This document shows, piece by piece, positions 1 to 9,246 of a stretch of 38,935 nucleotides of DNA. This stretch comes from an uncultured Pelagibacteraceae bacterium. Its GTDB lineage: Bacteria > Pseudomonadota > Alphaproteobacteria > Pelagibacterales > Pelagibacteraceae. How positions within the stretch are numbered: position 1 is the first letter of the stretch; each line of letters begins with the position of its first letter. The DNA lies in contig CACGZG010000011.1 in NCBI GenBank assembly GCA_902577525.1, forward strand, positions 1 through 38,935. The letters are read 5' to 3'. The notes under the pieces were generated by a model that had not been told where the DNA came from, searched no databases, and saw only the letters and a list, made by a program, of their open reading frames with translations. Both the position numbers and the translations under genes were made by a program.

Positions 1-204
1 ACTGATAATGGTATCGGATTTAAAAATTTAAAAAATGATATAAAAGAAATTTTAAACCCTTATTTCACAACAAAAAAAAATGGAACTGGATTAGGTTTGT
101 CAATTGTAAATAAAATAGTTAATGATCATAAAGGTGAATTAGAATTTATATCAATACCAGATGGAGCGAAAATAGAAATAATTTTTAATAAAAATGGCAA
201 TTGA
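1..204 (+). CDS. ntrY: Nitrogen regulation sensor histidine kinase NtrY, C-terminal end (partial)
   Basis: The window opens inside this gene; 67 codons and a TGA stop remain. The translation carries the last parts of a histidine kinase ATP-binding domain: a DNGIG G1 box at the very start, then an NPYFTTK segment and a GTGLGLSIV G2 box, typical of the NtrY/NtrB type. The identification as NtrY rests on the next gene, which is an NtrX-type regulator and overlaps it by 11 bp, and on trkA following, an order common in Alphaproteobacteria. The sensor, HAMP, PAS and phosphoacceptor parts lie outside the window, so nothing can be said about the signal it senses. Confidence 0.8.
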   Translation, partial: TDNGIGFKNLKNDIKEILNPYFTTKKNGTGLGLSIVNKIVNDHKGELEFISIPDGAKIEIIFNKNGN

Positions 205-1549
205 AATATTAATAGTTGACGATAATGCGGATATCAGAAAAATTCTTAATGAATTAATAATTGATGCAGGTTACAAAACAAGAATTGCCGCAAATTACAA
301 TCAAGCATTAACTGAAATAGATAAGAAAATTCCTGATGTAGCAATTTTAGACGTTAAGTTAGATAAAGGCGACAATGATGGTATTGAATTACTTTCACAT
401 ATTAAATCTAAGAATAAAGATGTGCCTGTAATAATAATAACAGGTCATGCAAATGTAGAGATGGCAGTAAACTCTTTAAAACATGGAGCATTTGAATTTA
501 TTGAAAAACCTTTCGATCAAACAAGATTACTTAATTTTATTAAAAGAGCAGTTGAAAACGTGAAATTAAAATCTCAAAATAAAGAGTATGAAGATAAATT
601 ATTCTACTCATATGAATTAATTGGAGACAGTAAGAATATTTCAACCATAAGAGAACAAATAGATAAAATTGGAATTACAGAAAGTAGAGTATTAATTAAT
701 GGTCCCTCAGGATCAGGCAAGGAATTAATCGCAAGAAAAATTCATAAAAATTCAAAAAGAAATTCAAAACCATTTGTAATATTAAATGGTGCTTTGCTTG
801 AGGCTAATAAATATGAATTAGAGTTATTTGGTGAGGAGAAAGAAAATGGTTCTATTTCCTATGGTGCTTTAGAAAAAGCAAATGATGGAACATTATTAAT
901 TGATCAGGTTTCAGAAATTCCATTAGATATCCAATCAAAAATATTAAGAGTTCTAACTGACCAAAAATTCAAAAGACTTAATGGAAATAGCGATGTAAAT
1001 GTTAATGTAAGAATAATTTGTTCCTCTAGCAAAGATTTAAAAGAAGAAATTAAGCTCGGAAACTTTAGAGAAGATTTATATCACCGACTTAATGTTTTCG
1101 AAATCAATATAAAACCGCTTAATCAGAGAATTTCAGATATTCCGCTATTAATTAGATATTTTTCCAAAAAAATTTCAGAAAATTATAATCTTAAAAATTT
1201 AGATTTAGATGAAAATGATAGTTATGTGTTAAATCATTTTTGGCATGGAAATGTAAGAGAGTTGAGAAATTTAATTGAAAGAATTGCAATTTTGCAACCT
1301 GATACTAAAGATAAAATGTCTAATATTATTAAAGAATCTCTTAAAAATGATGATTTTGGAGAAAAACTAAGTGAAAATAATCTTTCTATACCACTAAAAG
1401 AAGCTAGAGAAAAATTTGAAAAAGAGTATTTAACTGTTCAATTAAAAAAATTTAAAGGAAATATATCTAAAACTGCTAATTTTGTTGGAATGGAAAGAAG
1501 CGCACTTCATAGAAAGCTCAAAGGATTAGGAATCAAAGAATTTAATTAA
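194..1549 (+). CDS. ntrX: NtrX-type response regulator with degenerate sigma-54-activator ATPase domain
   Basis: 451 aa. A receiver domain (about 1-120) has acidic residues D9/D10 and phosphoacceptor D53. It is followed by an AAA+ domain with Walker A GPSGSGKE (170-177), arginine-finger region FREDLYHRL and sensor II WHGNVREL, and a C-terminal Fis-type helix-turn-helix (KGNISKTANFVGMERSALHRKL). It pairs with the upstream NtrY kinase, probably to control nitrogen-stress genes. Oddities: the GAFTGA loop that contacts sigma-54 is missing (GEEKENGSISYGAL at 213-226), Walker B reads LLIDQV with Gln238 where the catalytic Glu is expected, and sensor I is CSSS rather than AATN. So it probably regulates as a phosphorylated DNA-binding protein without sigma-54. 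The family call is firm; the mechanism is inferred. Confidence 0.92.
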   Translation: MAIEILIVDDNADIRKILNELIIDAGYKTRIAANYNQALTEIDKKIPDVAILDVKLDKGDNDGIELLSHIKSKNKDVPVIIITGHANVEMAVNSLKHGAFEFIEKPFDQTRLLNFIKRAVENVKLKSQNKEYEDKLFYSYELIGDSKNISTIREQIDKIGITESRVLINGPSGSGKELIARKIHKNSKRNSKPFVILNGALLEANKYELELFGEEKENGSISYGALEKANDGTLLIDQVSEIPLDIQSKILRVLTDQKFKRLNGNSDVNVNVRIICSSSKDLKEEIKLGNFREDLYHRLNVFEINIKPLNQRISDIPLLIRYFSKKISENYNLKNLDLDENDSYVLNHFWHGNVRELRNLIERIAILQPDTKDKMSNIIKESLKNDDFGEKLSENNLSIPLKEAREKFEKEYLTVQLKKFKGNISKTANFVGMERSALHRKLKGLGIKEFN

Positions 1550-1550
1550 A

Positions 1551-2942
1551 ATGAATATAATTATTTGTGGAGCTGGCAGAGTTGGTTTTACTATAGCTAA
1601 ACTATTGAGTGAACAAGGTCATTCAACTACTGTCATAGATCAATCTAGTGAAGATATTCAAAAAATAAACGACAGTTTAGATGTCAAGGCCATTGTAGGG
1701 AAGGCCACCTATCCTTCAATTCTTGAAAAAGCTAATGCATCAGAAACAGATATGATTATTGCAGTTACAAGAAATGATGAAATTAATATGCTTATTTGTC
1801 AAATTGCATTTTCAATTTTTAAAATTCCAAAAAAAATTGCAAGAATTCGATCACAAGATTATCTAAATCCTAAGTTTACAAGTGTTTATAATAAAGAAAA
1901 TTTACCAATTGACGTAATAATTTCACCAGAATTAGAGATAGCAAAATCTATACAAAGAAAATTAGAGGCACCAGGTGCATTAGATAATGTGCCTTTTGTA
2001 AACAATAAAATAAGATTATTAGAAATACTCATAAGAAAGGATTGTAAATCTATCAATATCAAATTTAATGAGTTAACAAAGAAATATCCTAAACTAGAGG
2101 CTAATATTATTGGAATAAATAGAAATGAAAAATTTTTTATTCCAAAAAAAACAGACTCTGTCAGAGAAAATGATAAAATTTATATCATTATTAATTCAAT
2201 TCAGATGGCTGAGACATTAGATGCTTTCAGTCATAGAGAGAGAATTTCAAAAAAAATCTTAATTATTGGTGGTGGAAATATTGGATTCAACTTAGCTAAA
2301 AATATTGAGGAAAATTTAGAAACTGTAAGAGTTAAAATTATAGAAAAAAATAAAGAGAGGGCAGAATATTTAGCCAGTCAATTAAATGATGCTATCATTG
2401 TTAATGGTGATGGATTAGATGAAGAAGTATTAAGTGAGGCAAATTTAGGAGAGGCCGAAACAGTTTTAGCACTAACAAATGATGATGAAGATAATTTAAT
2501 GGTAAGTGTCTTGGTCGAAAAATTCGCTAAAGACCAAAAAGAAATTGATGATAAAAGGACTATGGCTCTAATTAACAAACCTAATTATTCTCTTTTACAA
2601 TCTTCTTTAAAGATAGATGATTTAATTGATCCAAGAATGACTACTGTTTCTAGTATATTAAAACATATTCACAAAGGCACAATTGAAAATGCTTATACAA
2701 TTTCAAATGGTGAATATGAAGTGATTGAAGCTGAAATAATCGAAACTTCTGAGTTAATTAACAAAGAATTAAAAAATTCAAATTTACCTGAAGAATTAAG
2801 AATAGGTGCCATTTTAAGAAATGAAAAAGTTATAATTCCCAGATCAGATTTTGTTTTTAAAAAAGATGACAAAGTTGTTTTTATTGTTAAGAAAGATTCA
2901 ATTTCCTTTGTTGAAAATATTTTTAGATTAAGTTCAATTTAA
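1551..2942 (+). CDS. trkA: Trk system potassium uptake regulatory protein TrkA
   Basis: 463 aa, the usual full-length TrkA size. It has two tandem units, each a Rossmann NAD-binding RCK-N domain followed by an RCK-C domain. The first begins with IIICGAGRVGFTIAKLL at the N-terminus; the second begins with ILIIGGGNIGFNLAKNI near residue 236, with the acidic residue at the end of strand 2 in each (VIDQS, IIEKN). It is the cytoplasmic gating subunit that binds nucleotide and assembles on TrkH. It starts one base after ntrX and is followed four bases later by trkH, so the three genes are probably co-transcribed. In many alphaproteobacteria ntrYX-trkA is followed by hfq; here trkH takes that place. 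Confidence 0.95.
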   Translation: MNIIICGAGRVGFTIAKLLSEQGHSTTVIDQSSEDIQKINDSLDVKAIVGKATYPSILEKANASETDMIIAVTRNDEINMLICQIAFSIFKIPKKIARIRSQDYLNPKFTSVYNKENLPIDVIISPELEIAKSIQRKLEAPGALDNVPFVNNKIRLLEILIRKDCKSINIKFNELTKKYPKLEANIIGINRNEKFFIPKKTDSVRENDKIYIIINSIQMAETLDAFSHRERISKKILIIGGGNIGFNLAKNIEENLETVRVKIIEKNKERAEYLASQLNDAIIVNGDGLDEEVLSEANLGEAETVLALTNDDEDNLMVSVLVEKFAKDQKEIDDKRTMALINKPNYSLLQSSLKIDDLIDPRMTTVSSILKHIHKGTIENAYTISNGEYEVIEAEIIETSELINKELKNSNLPEELRIGAILRNEKVIIPRSDFVFKKDDKVVFIVKKDSISFVENIFRLSSI

Positions 2943-2946
2943 GTAA

Positions 2947-4353
2947 ATGTTAAAGCTACAACTTAAATATTTAAGTTTCTTTTTTGGCTTAATATCAATT
3001 TTATCTTTTTTTAATATAATTTATTCTTATTATCTAAATTTATACTTAAATTTGGATACTTATTATTATAGTTTATTTTCATCATTAATTATCTCAGTTT
3101 TATTTTTTAAAGTAAAATTAATTGAAAAAAAACAATCTATATTTGATAAGATTTTAACAGTTTTCTTGGGATATATTTTAATACCTTTAATTCTAGCAAT
3201 TCCTTTTTATCTAAGTATTTATAATTTAACTTTTTTAAATTCATATTTTGAGGCTATTTCAGGTTTTACTTCTACAGGTTTTACTATTTTTGATAATATA
3301 AAGAATATTGATCAAAGCCTAATTTTATGGAGATCATCAACTCAATGGATTGGAGGTCTTTATTTTTTATTTTCGATTATATTTTTAATTGATATTTATG
3401 ATGAGAACCTAAAAAAAACACTTACGAACTTTATTTCATTCGATAGTTCAGAAATTTTCAAACAAGCAATAAAAATTTTTTTATTGTACTCATTTTTGAC
3501 CTTAATGATCTTTATTATCTTAAATTTATTTTCTATTAGAAGTTTTAATTCGTTAAATTTAGCATTCACGTTGATTTCCTCTGGTGGATTTTTACCGACA
3601 GATGATCTTGCAAATATTTTAAAGGAAAATTCTCAAATTATAGTTTTTTCATTACTTATGCTAACATCATTTTTCAGTATTTTTTTTAGTTACAATTTGA
3701 TTTTTTTTAAAAAAAAAAATGTTAATTTTTTTTATGAAGACCTTCATTTAATTGTATATTTTATTGTTATAACAACCCTTTTTTTTCTTTTTTTTAGTCT
3801 TAAAAATGATTTTTCAACAAATTTATTATCTATAACAAGTAGTATATCAAATATCGGTTTTTCTTTGGATAATGAACAATCAAATTTGACTTTAATTTTT
3901 CTAATTTTAGTAATTATTGGCGGCTCTTTTTTTTCGACAAGTTCAGGATTAAGATTTGTTAAAATTTATTCTTTATTCAAGTATTCACTTAATCAAATTT
4001 TATCTTTTAGCAAACCGAAAAACATTTTTATGAACAAACTTTTATTTACTAAAATTAATTTTGATTTTGACGAGATAAATAAATATTTCTTAACTATTAT
4101 AATATTTATTTTGTCTCTTTTATTACTTACGTCTTTTTTAAGTATCAGTGGAATTGTTTTTGAAAATTCATTTAAATTAGCAATTTTGACCTTAATGAAT
4201 ACCGTAAATTCCTCTATTTACGGTTTAGGTGAATTTGATTTCAATAATCTTCATTTTATCACTAAATATATTCTAATTTTATTTATGATAATTGGTAGAA
4301 TTGAGTTATTAACAATTCTTCTACTTATAAAAAAATTTCTTTTAAAAAATTAA
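2947..4353 (+). CDS. trkH: Trk potassium uptake channel subunit TrkH
   Basis: 468 aa, strongly hydrophobic throughout, with the repeated membrane-P-loop-membrane layout of the TrkH/KtrB family. Three filter-like loops are easy to see: SGFTSTGFT (first), ISSGGFLPTD (second) and SISNIGFSLDN (third). The fourth, around MNTVNSSIYGLGEF, matches less well and may lack the usual filter glycine. It forms the potassium-conducting subunit with TrkA, whose gene ends four bases upstream. Many codons are TTT/TTA/ATT runs, as expected for a membrane protein in an AT-rich genome. Family assignment is secure; ion selectivity is assumed from the family and the trkA partner. Confidence 0.9.
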   Translation: MLKLQLKYLSFFFGLISILSFFNIIYSYYLNLYLNLDTYYYSLFSSLIISVLFFKVKLIEKKQSIFDKILTVFLGYILIPLILAIPFYLSIYNLTFLNSYFEAISGFTSTGFTIFDNIKNIDQSLILWRSSTQWIGGLYFLFSIIFLIDIYDENLKKTLTNFISFDSSEIFKQAIKIFLLYSFLTLMIFIILNLFSIRSFNSLNLAFTLISSGGFLPTDDLANILKENSQIIVFSLLMLTSFFSIFFSYNLIFFKKKNVNFFYEDLHLIVYFIVITTLFFLFFSLKNDFSTNLLSITSSISNIGFSLDNEQSNLTLIFLILVIIGGSFFSTSSGLRFVKIYSLFKYSLNQILSFSKPKNIFMNKLLFTKINFDFDEINKYFLTIIIFILSLLLLTSFLSISGIVFENSFKLAILTLMNTVNSSIYGLGEFDFNNLHFITKYILILFMIIGRIELLTILLLIKKFLLKN

Positions 4354-4383
4354 TTAATTGATGTATATGTATTAACTAAATTT

Positions 4384-4460
4384 GCGCCCTTAGCTCAGCT
4401 GGATAGAGCATCGGTTTTCTAAACCGAGGGTCGTAGGTTCGAATCCTTCAGGGCGCGCCA
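4384..4460 (+). tRNA. tRNA-Arg (anticodon TCT)
   Basis: A 77-nt cloverleaf with a 7-bp acceptor stem (GCGCCCT with AGGGCGC), a D arm TAGCTCAGCTGGATAGAGCA, and anticodon stem TCGGT/ACCGA enclosing loop TTTCTAA. The anticodon TCT at 4418-4420 reads AGA, a heavily used arginine codon in these genes. The T arm contains GGTTCGAATCC and the 3' CCA is encoded. It stands alone between trkH and aapJ. Confidence 0.97.
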
Positions 4461-4542
4461 TAATAGTCAATATTTTCTCTTTTTTAATTAAATTATTTTC
4501 TTGACTAGTTTTTAAAATTTCTAATTTTTAAATAAATTTTTC

Positions 4543-4571
4543 TTGATCTGTTATTTTGTACATGCTTAAAT
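4543..4571 (+). promoter_or_regulatory. Candidate sigma-70-type promoter for aapJ
   Basis: TTGATC at 4543-4548, a 17-bp spacer and TTAAAT at 4566-4571, about 65 bp before the aapJ start. The hexamers are partial matches to the consensus in a very AT-rich region, so chance similarity is possible. The valS upstream region has the same arrangement (TTGATT, 17 bp, TTAAAT). The rest of the 175-bp gap after the tRNA shows no clear structure. Confidence 0.35.
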
Positions 4572-4635
4572 TATAAGAATTCAAAAAGTTATTTTGAATT
4601 ATTTGTTAACAAATAAATAAACAATAGGAAGAAAT

Positions 4636-5676
4636 ATGTTTAAATACTTAAAACAATTGACTTCTTTAGTTGCTATGGTTGCTGTGTTGTTTACTTTTAC
4701 AACAGAGTCTATGGCTGCTAAAAAATCGAAAACACTTAAAAACACTCAAAAGAAAGGTTTTGTAAGATGTGGAGTATCTCAAGGTCTTCCAGGATTTTCT
4801 AACGCTGATGCAGCAGGAAATTGGACTGGAGTTGACGTTGATGTATGTAGAGCGGTAGCTGCTGCGGTTCTAGGTGATGCAAACAAAGTTAAGTTTACAC
4901 CACTAAGTGCTAAAGAAAGATTTACAGCTTTAACTTCTGGGGAGATTGATATCTTATCTAGAAACACAACTTGGACACTTTCTAGAGATGCTGATATTGG
5001 ACTTACTTTCGTTGGAGTAAACTTCTACGATGGTCAAGGTTTCATGGTTAGAAAAAGTTCAGGTATCACTTCAGTAAATCAATTCAAAAATGGTATCTCA
5101 GCTTGTACAAACATTGGTACAACAACTGAGTTAAATATGAGAGACTTCTTTAATTCAAGAGGAATTTCTTATGAGCCAGTTGCTTTTGAAAAAGCAGACG
5201 AAGTTGTTGCTGCTTATGATTCAGGAAGATGTGATACATATACAACTGACAAATCTGGTTTAGCTGCTCAAAGAACTAAAATGAGTAATCCAGATGAGCA
5301 TATTGTATTACCTGAAACAATTTCTAAAGAACCACTAGGTCCAGTTGTTAGACAAGGTGATTCAGTATGGGAAGATATCGTAAGATGGTCTTTAAATGCT
5401 ATGATTGAAGCAGAAGAATATGGAATCACTTCAGCGAACGCAGACTCTATGAAAACTTCAGATAATCCAGCAATCAAAAGATTAGTTGGAGCAGAAGGTG
5501 AATTAGGTGCTGCTTTCGGTCTTGATAACGAGTGGAGCTTAAGAATTATCAAGCAAGTTGGTAACTACGGTGAAAGTTATAAGAGAAATATAGCTGACAC
5601 TGGTATTTTACCAGACAGAGGTCCAAACCAATTATGGACAAAAGGCGGAATACTTTACGTTCCACCTGCAAGATAA
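4636..5676 (+). CDS. aapJ: General L-amino acid ABC transporter, periplasmic binding protein
   Basis: 346 aa. The N-terminus is a signal peptide (charged start, hydrophobic core LVAMVAVLFTF, likely cleavage after SMA-A). The mature protein is a family 3 solute-binding protein with the AapJ/BztA pattern: GFVRCGVSQGLPGFSNAD near the N-terminus, VDVCRAVAAAVLGD, SRNTTWTLSRD and a conserved C-terminal RGPNQLWTKGG. It captures a broad range of amino acids in the periplasm and delivers them to AapQMP, encoded just downstream. The ATG has a good ribosome site (AGGAAGA at 4626-4632). Codon choice is visibly richer in C-ending codons than its neighbours, fitting very high expression. A strong terminator follows directly. 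In SAR11 literature this protein is called YhdW and is linked to nitrogen limitation. Confidence 0.95.
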   Translation: MFKYLKQLTSLVAMVAVLFTFTTESMAAKKSKTLKNTQKKGFVRCGVSQGLPGFSNADAAGNWTGVDVDVCRAVAAAVLGDANKVKFTPLSAKERFTALTSGEIDILSRNTTWTLSRDADIGLTFVGVNFYDGQGFMVRKSSGITSVNQFKNGISACTNIGTTTELNMRDFFNSRGISYEPVAFEKADEVVAAYDSGRCDTYTTDKSGLAAQRTKMSNPDEHIVLPETISKEPLGPVVRQGDSVWEDIVRWSLNAMIEAEEYGITSANADSMKTSDNPAIKRLVGAEGELGAAFGLDNEWSLRIIKQVGNYGESYKRNIADTGILPDRGPNQLWTKGGILYVPPAR

Positions 5677-5695
5677 TTGTAGTTTAAAACAATTT

Positions 5696-5728
5696 AAAAA
5701 GGGCTAGATTTTTCTAGCCCTTTTTTTT
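5696..5728 (+). terminator. Intrinsic terminator after aapJ
   Basis: A perfect 8-bp inverted repeat GGGCTAGA (5701-5708) and TCTAGCCC (5713-5720) with a 4-nt T loop, preceded by five A and followed by eight T. It lies 20 bp after the aapJ stop and 23 bp before the aapQ start, so it probably works as a partial terminator that lowers transcription of the permease genes relative to the binding protein. Confidence 0.92.
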
Positions 5729-5751
5729 ATAAACCCATATATTATCTCATC

Positions 5752-6903
5752 GTGAACTTTAAATTAAAAGACTTAGGTCCTCAGTTAATTACAGTCATAG
5801 CTGTAGTTCTGATTTTTGGTTTTTTTACCTATAACGCCCAAATTAATATGGAAAATAGAGGCATTGATTTTGGTTACGGTTTTTTATCCCAAGAGTCATC
5901 TTTTGATGTTCAGTTTTCATTAATAGAATATGATGGTTCACATTCGTACTTTAGAGCTTATTTAGTAGGCCTATTAAATACAATACTTGTTTCAGTTATT
6001 GGAATTATTATAGCGACAATAATTGGAGTCATTGTTGGCGTAGCAAGATTGTCACCAAACTATTTAATTAATAAATTTGCAGCTTATTATGTAGAATTTT
6101 TTAGAAATATTCCGCTTCTTCTGCAAATATTTTTTTGGTATTTTGCAGCATTAAGAGCTCTTCCATTACCTCAAGATGCTGAAGCGATTTTTGGCGTATT
6201 TTTTTTAACAATTAAAGGTCTTTATGTTCCCGCTTTTATTTGGGAGAATTTTAATATTTTTTTGTATTCAATAGTTGCGTCAATAATTGCGATTATCGTA
6301 ATCAGAATTCAAGCTAAAAAATTGCAAGAAACACAAGGTAAACAAATTCCTGTTTTTTTCATTTCAATTGGATTGATTTTGATTTTACCTCTTTTAAGTT
6401 TTTTAATAGGAGGTGTTAGTTTATCCTTTGAAATTCCTAAATTAAAACAGTTGGCGGCTACCTCATTTGTTTACGACGGTGGGTTAAGTTTGCCACCAGA
6501 ATTAATTGCTCTTACTTTATCTCTATCACTCTATACAGCTACATTTATTGCTGAATGCGTAAGAGCAGGCATACAAGGAGTGGGCAAAGGTCAAAAAGAG
6601 GCTGCAGCCTCTATTGGATTAACACCAAATCAAGTTTTAAAACTTGTTATAATGCCACAAGCTTTGAGAATTATAATTCCACCAACAACTAATCAATACT
6701 TGAATTTAACAAAAAATTCCTCCTTAGCTGCTGCCATAGCATACCCAGATTTAGTTTTGGTTTTTGCTGGTACTGCTTTAATGCAAACAGGTAAAGCAAT
6801 CGAAATTGTTTCTATTACAATGTTTACTTATCTAAGCTTAAGTATTTCGATTTCAATTTTAATGAATTGGTACAACAAAAAGATAGCTATACAGGAAAAA
6901 TAA
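5752..6903 (+). CDS. aapQ: General L-amino acid ABC transporter permease AapQ
   Basis: 383 aa integral membrane protein of the HisM/GlnP permease family. A conserved amino-acid permease segment YLVGLLNTILVSVIGII opens the transport domain near residue 70. The EAAASIGLTPNQVL cytoplasmic loop, which contacts the ATPase, sits near residue 283 and is followed by PQALRIIIPPTTNQYLNLTKNSSLAAAI. The start is a GTG at 5752 without an obvious ribosome site; it is the first start codon after the terminator hairpin. It works as a heterodimer with AapM in the inner membrane. Its TAA stop overlaps the ATG of aapM by one base. Confidence 0.92.
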   Translation: MNFKLKDLGPQLITVIAVVLIFGFFTYNAQINMENRGIDFGYGFLSQESSFDVQFSLIEYDGSHSYFRAYLVGLLNTILVSVIGIIIATIIGVIVGVARLSPNYLINKFAAYYVEFFRNIPLLLQIFFWYFAALRALPLPQDAEAIFGVFFLTIKGLYVPAFIWENFNIFLYSIVASIIAIIVIRIQAKKLQETQGKQIPVFFISIGLILILPLLSFLIGGVSLSFEIPKLKQLAATSFVYDGGLSLPPELIALTLSLSLYTATFIAECVRAGIQGVGKGQKEAAASIGLTPNQVLKLVIMPQALRIIIPPTTNQYLNLTKNSSLAAAIAYPDLVLVFAGTALMQTGKAIEIVSITMFTYLSLSISISILMNWYNKKIAIQEK

Positions 6904-8345
6904 TGAATAAGATTAATTTTTTAAAACCTGATAAATCGAATTTAAATACTTTTTTATATTTAGGTTCTTTTTTATTTTTTATAAGTGTTTTGGATGTTTT
7001 CTTAAATTCATTCTTTAAAGTAAATTTTATCGGGTTTTTACCTAATTTTTTGAGTTTTATTATGCCTTTAATACTAGGTTTTATAGGACTTTATCTTATC
7101 AGAATTGAGTACAGTGGAATCAAAAAACTAGATCAATTAAATAAACACATAAATACTAATAATTTTAATGCTATACTATCATTATTAATAATTTTTATAG
7201 TTATTAAGTCGATACCACCAATTTTAAATTGGTTTTTTATTGAAGCTAGTTTTGCTGGAGATAGTAAAGATGTATGTACAGGCTCAGGCGCTTGTTGGAC
7301 ATACATAAAAGTTTGGATGAGAAGATTTATGTATGGAATGTATCCAAATGCAGAACAATGGAGAATTAACCTTTCATTTATCGCTTTAGCATTACTTGGA
7401 TCTGTTGGATATTTTGCGACTGATAGATTTAAAAAATATTTAACACTGTATTATGTTGTAATTTATCCTTTAATTGCATTTTTATTTATATTTTTCTTTA
7501 TTTCAGGTGGACCAGTCTTTTTCGACTTTTCTTACGGAATTATTGCAGCGATAGTATCTATTATTATTGGATTTTTCATACCCAATAAGTTTAAGTTTTA
7601 TTATTTTTTAATTGTTCCTTTATTTATTTATATTTTATTGAAATATTATCTTTTTTTTGAAGAAACAATAGAATTAGGAAAACTAGATGGTTTAAATTGG
7701 GTTGAAACAGGTGCATGGGGTGGATTATCTCTAACTTTTATAATTTCTTTTTTCTGTTTAATTTTCTGTTTTCCAATAGGAATGGCTTTTGCTTTAGGTA
7801 GAAGATCGAATTTCCCATTAATTAGATATATTTCAATTGGTTTTATTGAATTTTGGAGAGGTGTTCCATTGATTACAGTTTTATTTATGTCTGCAGTTAT
7901 GTTTCCGATGTTTCTACCAGCAGACTTTTTTATAGATAAATTGGTAAGATGTATAATAGCAATATCTTTATTTGAAGCTGCATACGTAGCTGAAGTTATC
8001 AGAGGAGGTTTGCAGGCACTTCCAAGAGGTCAGTATGAAGCTGCAAAGTCTTTAGGGATGGGTTATTGGAAAATGCATATTTTTGTAATTTTACCTCAAG
8101 CTTTAAAGTTAGTTATCCCAGGGATTGCTAATACTTTTTTAGCTTTAGTTAAAGATACACCACTAATATTTGTTGTAGGACTTTTAGAAATAGTTGGAAT
8201 GTTGAATTTAGCTAAAACTAACCCAGAATGGTTAGGATTTGCAATGGAAGGTTATGTTTTTGCTGCAATAATTTTCTGGATTATTTGTTATGCAATGAGT
8301 AAATATAGCTATAATTTAGAGTTAAAATATAAAACTGATAGATAA
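6903..8345 (+). CDS. aapM: General L-amino acid ABC transporter permease AapM
   Basis: 480 aa, starting at the ATG that overlaps the aapQ stop (TAATG); an in-frame upstream extension to 6867 inside aapQ is unlikely. The C-terminal half is a normal HisM-type permease with [18 protein letters not shown] and the [13 protein letters not shown] ATPase-contact loop. The N-terminal half carries several extra hydrophobic segments and the AapM-type [24 protein letters not shown] stretch (read as separate motifs GACW and FMYGMYP). It is considerably longer than rhizobial AapM as I know it (roughly 380-390 aa). It forms the membrane channel with AapQ and is followed four bases later by aapP. Confidence 0.92.
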   Translation: MNKINFLKPDKSNLNTFLYLGSFLFFISVLDVFLNSFFKVNFIGFLPNFLSFIMPLILGFIGLYLIRIEYSGIKKLDQLNKHINTNNFNAILSLLIIFIVIKSIPPILNWFFIEASFAGDSKDVCTGSGACWTYIKVWMRRFMYGMYPNAEQWRINLSFIALALLGSVGYFATDRFKKYLTLYYVVIYPLIAFLFIFFFISGGPVFFDFSYGIIAAIVSIIIGFFIPNKFKFYYFLIVPLFIYILLKYYLFFEETIELGKLDGLNWVETGAWGGLSLTFIISFFCLIFCFPIGMAFALGRRSNFPLIRYISIGFIEFWRGVPLITVLFMSAVMFPMFLPADFFIDKLVRCIIAISLFEAAYVAEVIRGGLQALPRGQYEAAKSLGMGYWKMHIFVILPQALKLVIPGIANTFLALVKDTPLIFVVGLLEIVGMLNLAKTNPEWLGFAMEGYVFAAIIFWIICYAMSKYSYNLELKYKTDR

Positions 8346-8349
8346 AAAT

Positions 8350-9084
8350 ATGTCTGAAAGTATCATTCAAATAAATAATATGAATAAATGGTTTGGAGAT
8401 TTTCAAGTTTTGAAAGGTATTAATTTAGAAGTAAAACCAAAACAAAAAATTGTTGTATGTGGTCCATCAGGTTCAGGTAAATCAACTTTAATAAGATGTA
8501 TTAATAGATTAGAAGAACATCAAGAGGGAAATATTATTGTAGATGGTACAGAATTAACAGAGGATACAAAAAATATTGAACAAATAAGAGCAGAAGTTGG
8601 AATGGTTTTTCAACAGTTTAATTTATTTCCTCACTTATCTATTTTAGATAATTGTACTTTAGCTCCTATATGGGTAAAAAAAATGCCTAAAAAAGATGCA
8701 GAAGAACTTGCTCTAAAACACTTAGAAAGAGTACAAATACTTGATCAAGCACAAAAATATCCTGGCCAATTATCCGGTGGACAACAACAAAGAGCCGCAA
8801 TAGCAAGAGCTTTATGTATGGAGCCAAAAATAATGCTTTTTGATGAACCTACATCAGCTTTAGATCCTGAAATGATTAAAGAAGTTCTTGATGTAATGGT
8901 AAATTTAGCAAAACAAGGGATGACTATGATTGTAGTTACTCATGAAATGGGATTTGCAAAAGAAGTAGCTGATCAAATGATATTTATGGACGAAGGGATG
9001 ATAGTAGAAAAAGCAGATACTAAGGAATTTTTTGCTAATCCAAAGAGTGATAGAACTAAACTTTTCTTAAGCCAGATACTATAG
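8350..9084 (+). CDS. aapP: General L-amino acid ABC transporter ATP-binding protein AapP
   Basis: 244 aa, the normal size for a polar-amino-acid ABC ATPase. Visible motifs in order: Walker A GPSGSGKS near residue 38, Q-loop [12 protein letters not shown] signature LSGGQQQR, Walker [14 protein letters not shown], and the H-loop in VVTHEMGFA. It energises uptake through AapQ/AapM on the cytoplasmic face of the inner membrane. It is the last gene of the aapJQMP cluster; the next 160 bases before the HTH gene contain no gene. Confidence 0.95.
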   Translation: MSESIIQINNMNKWFGDFQVLKGINLEVKPKQKIVVCGPSGSGKSTLIRCINRLEEHQEGNIIVDGTELTEDTKNIEQIRAEVGMVFQQFNLFPHLSILDNCTLAPIWVKKMPKKDAEELALKHLERVQILDQAQKYPGQLSGGQQQRAAIARALCMEPKIMLFDEPTSALDPEMIKEVLDVMVNLAKQGMTMIVVTHEMGFAKEVADQMIFMDEGMIVEKADTKEFFANPKSDRTKLFLSQIL

Positions 9085-9246
9085 TCTTCAGCAATATCAA
9101 GCAAATTTTCTTTAAAAATGGCTTAACTAATGCTTGACAGATTTATCAATAAACTGACTTTTTCTTAAAAATAAAAAAAATTTATTGTTGCAGGAGGTAT
9201 TAAAAACTAGTTGAATAAGTTTTTATAAAAATTAAGAGGGGTCTTA

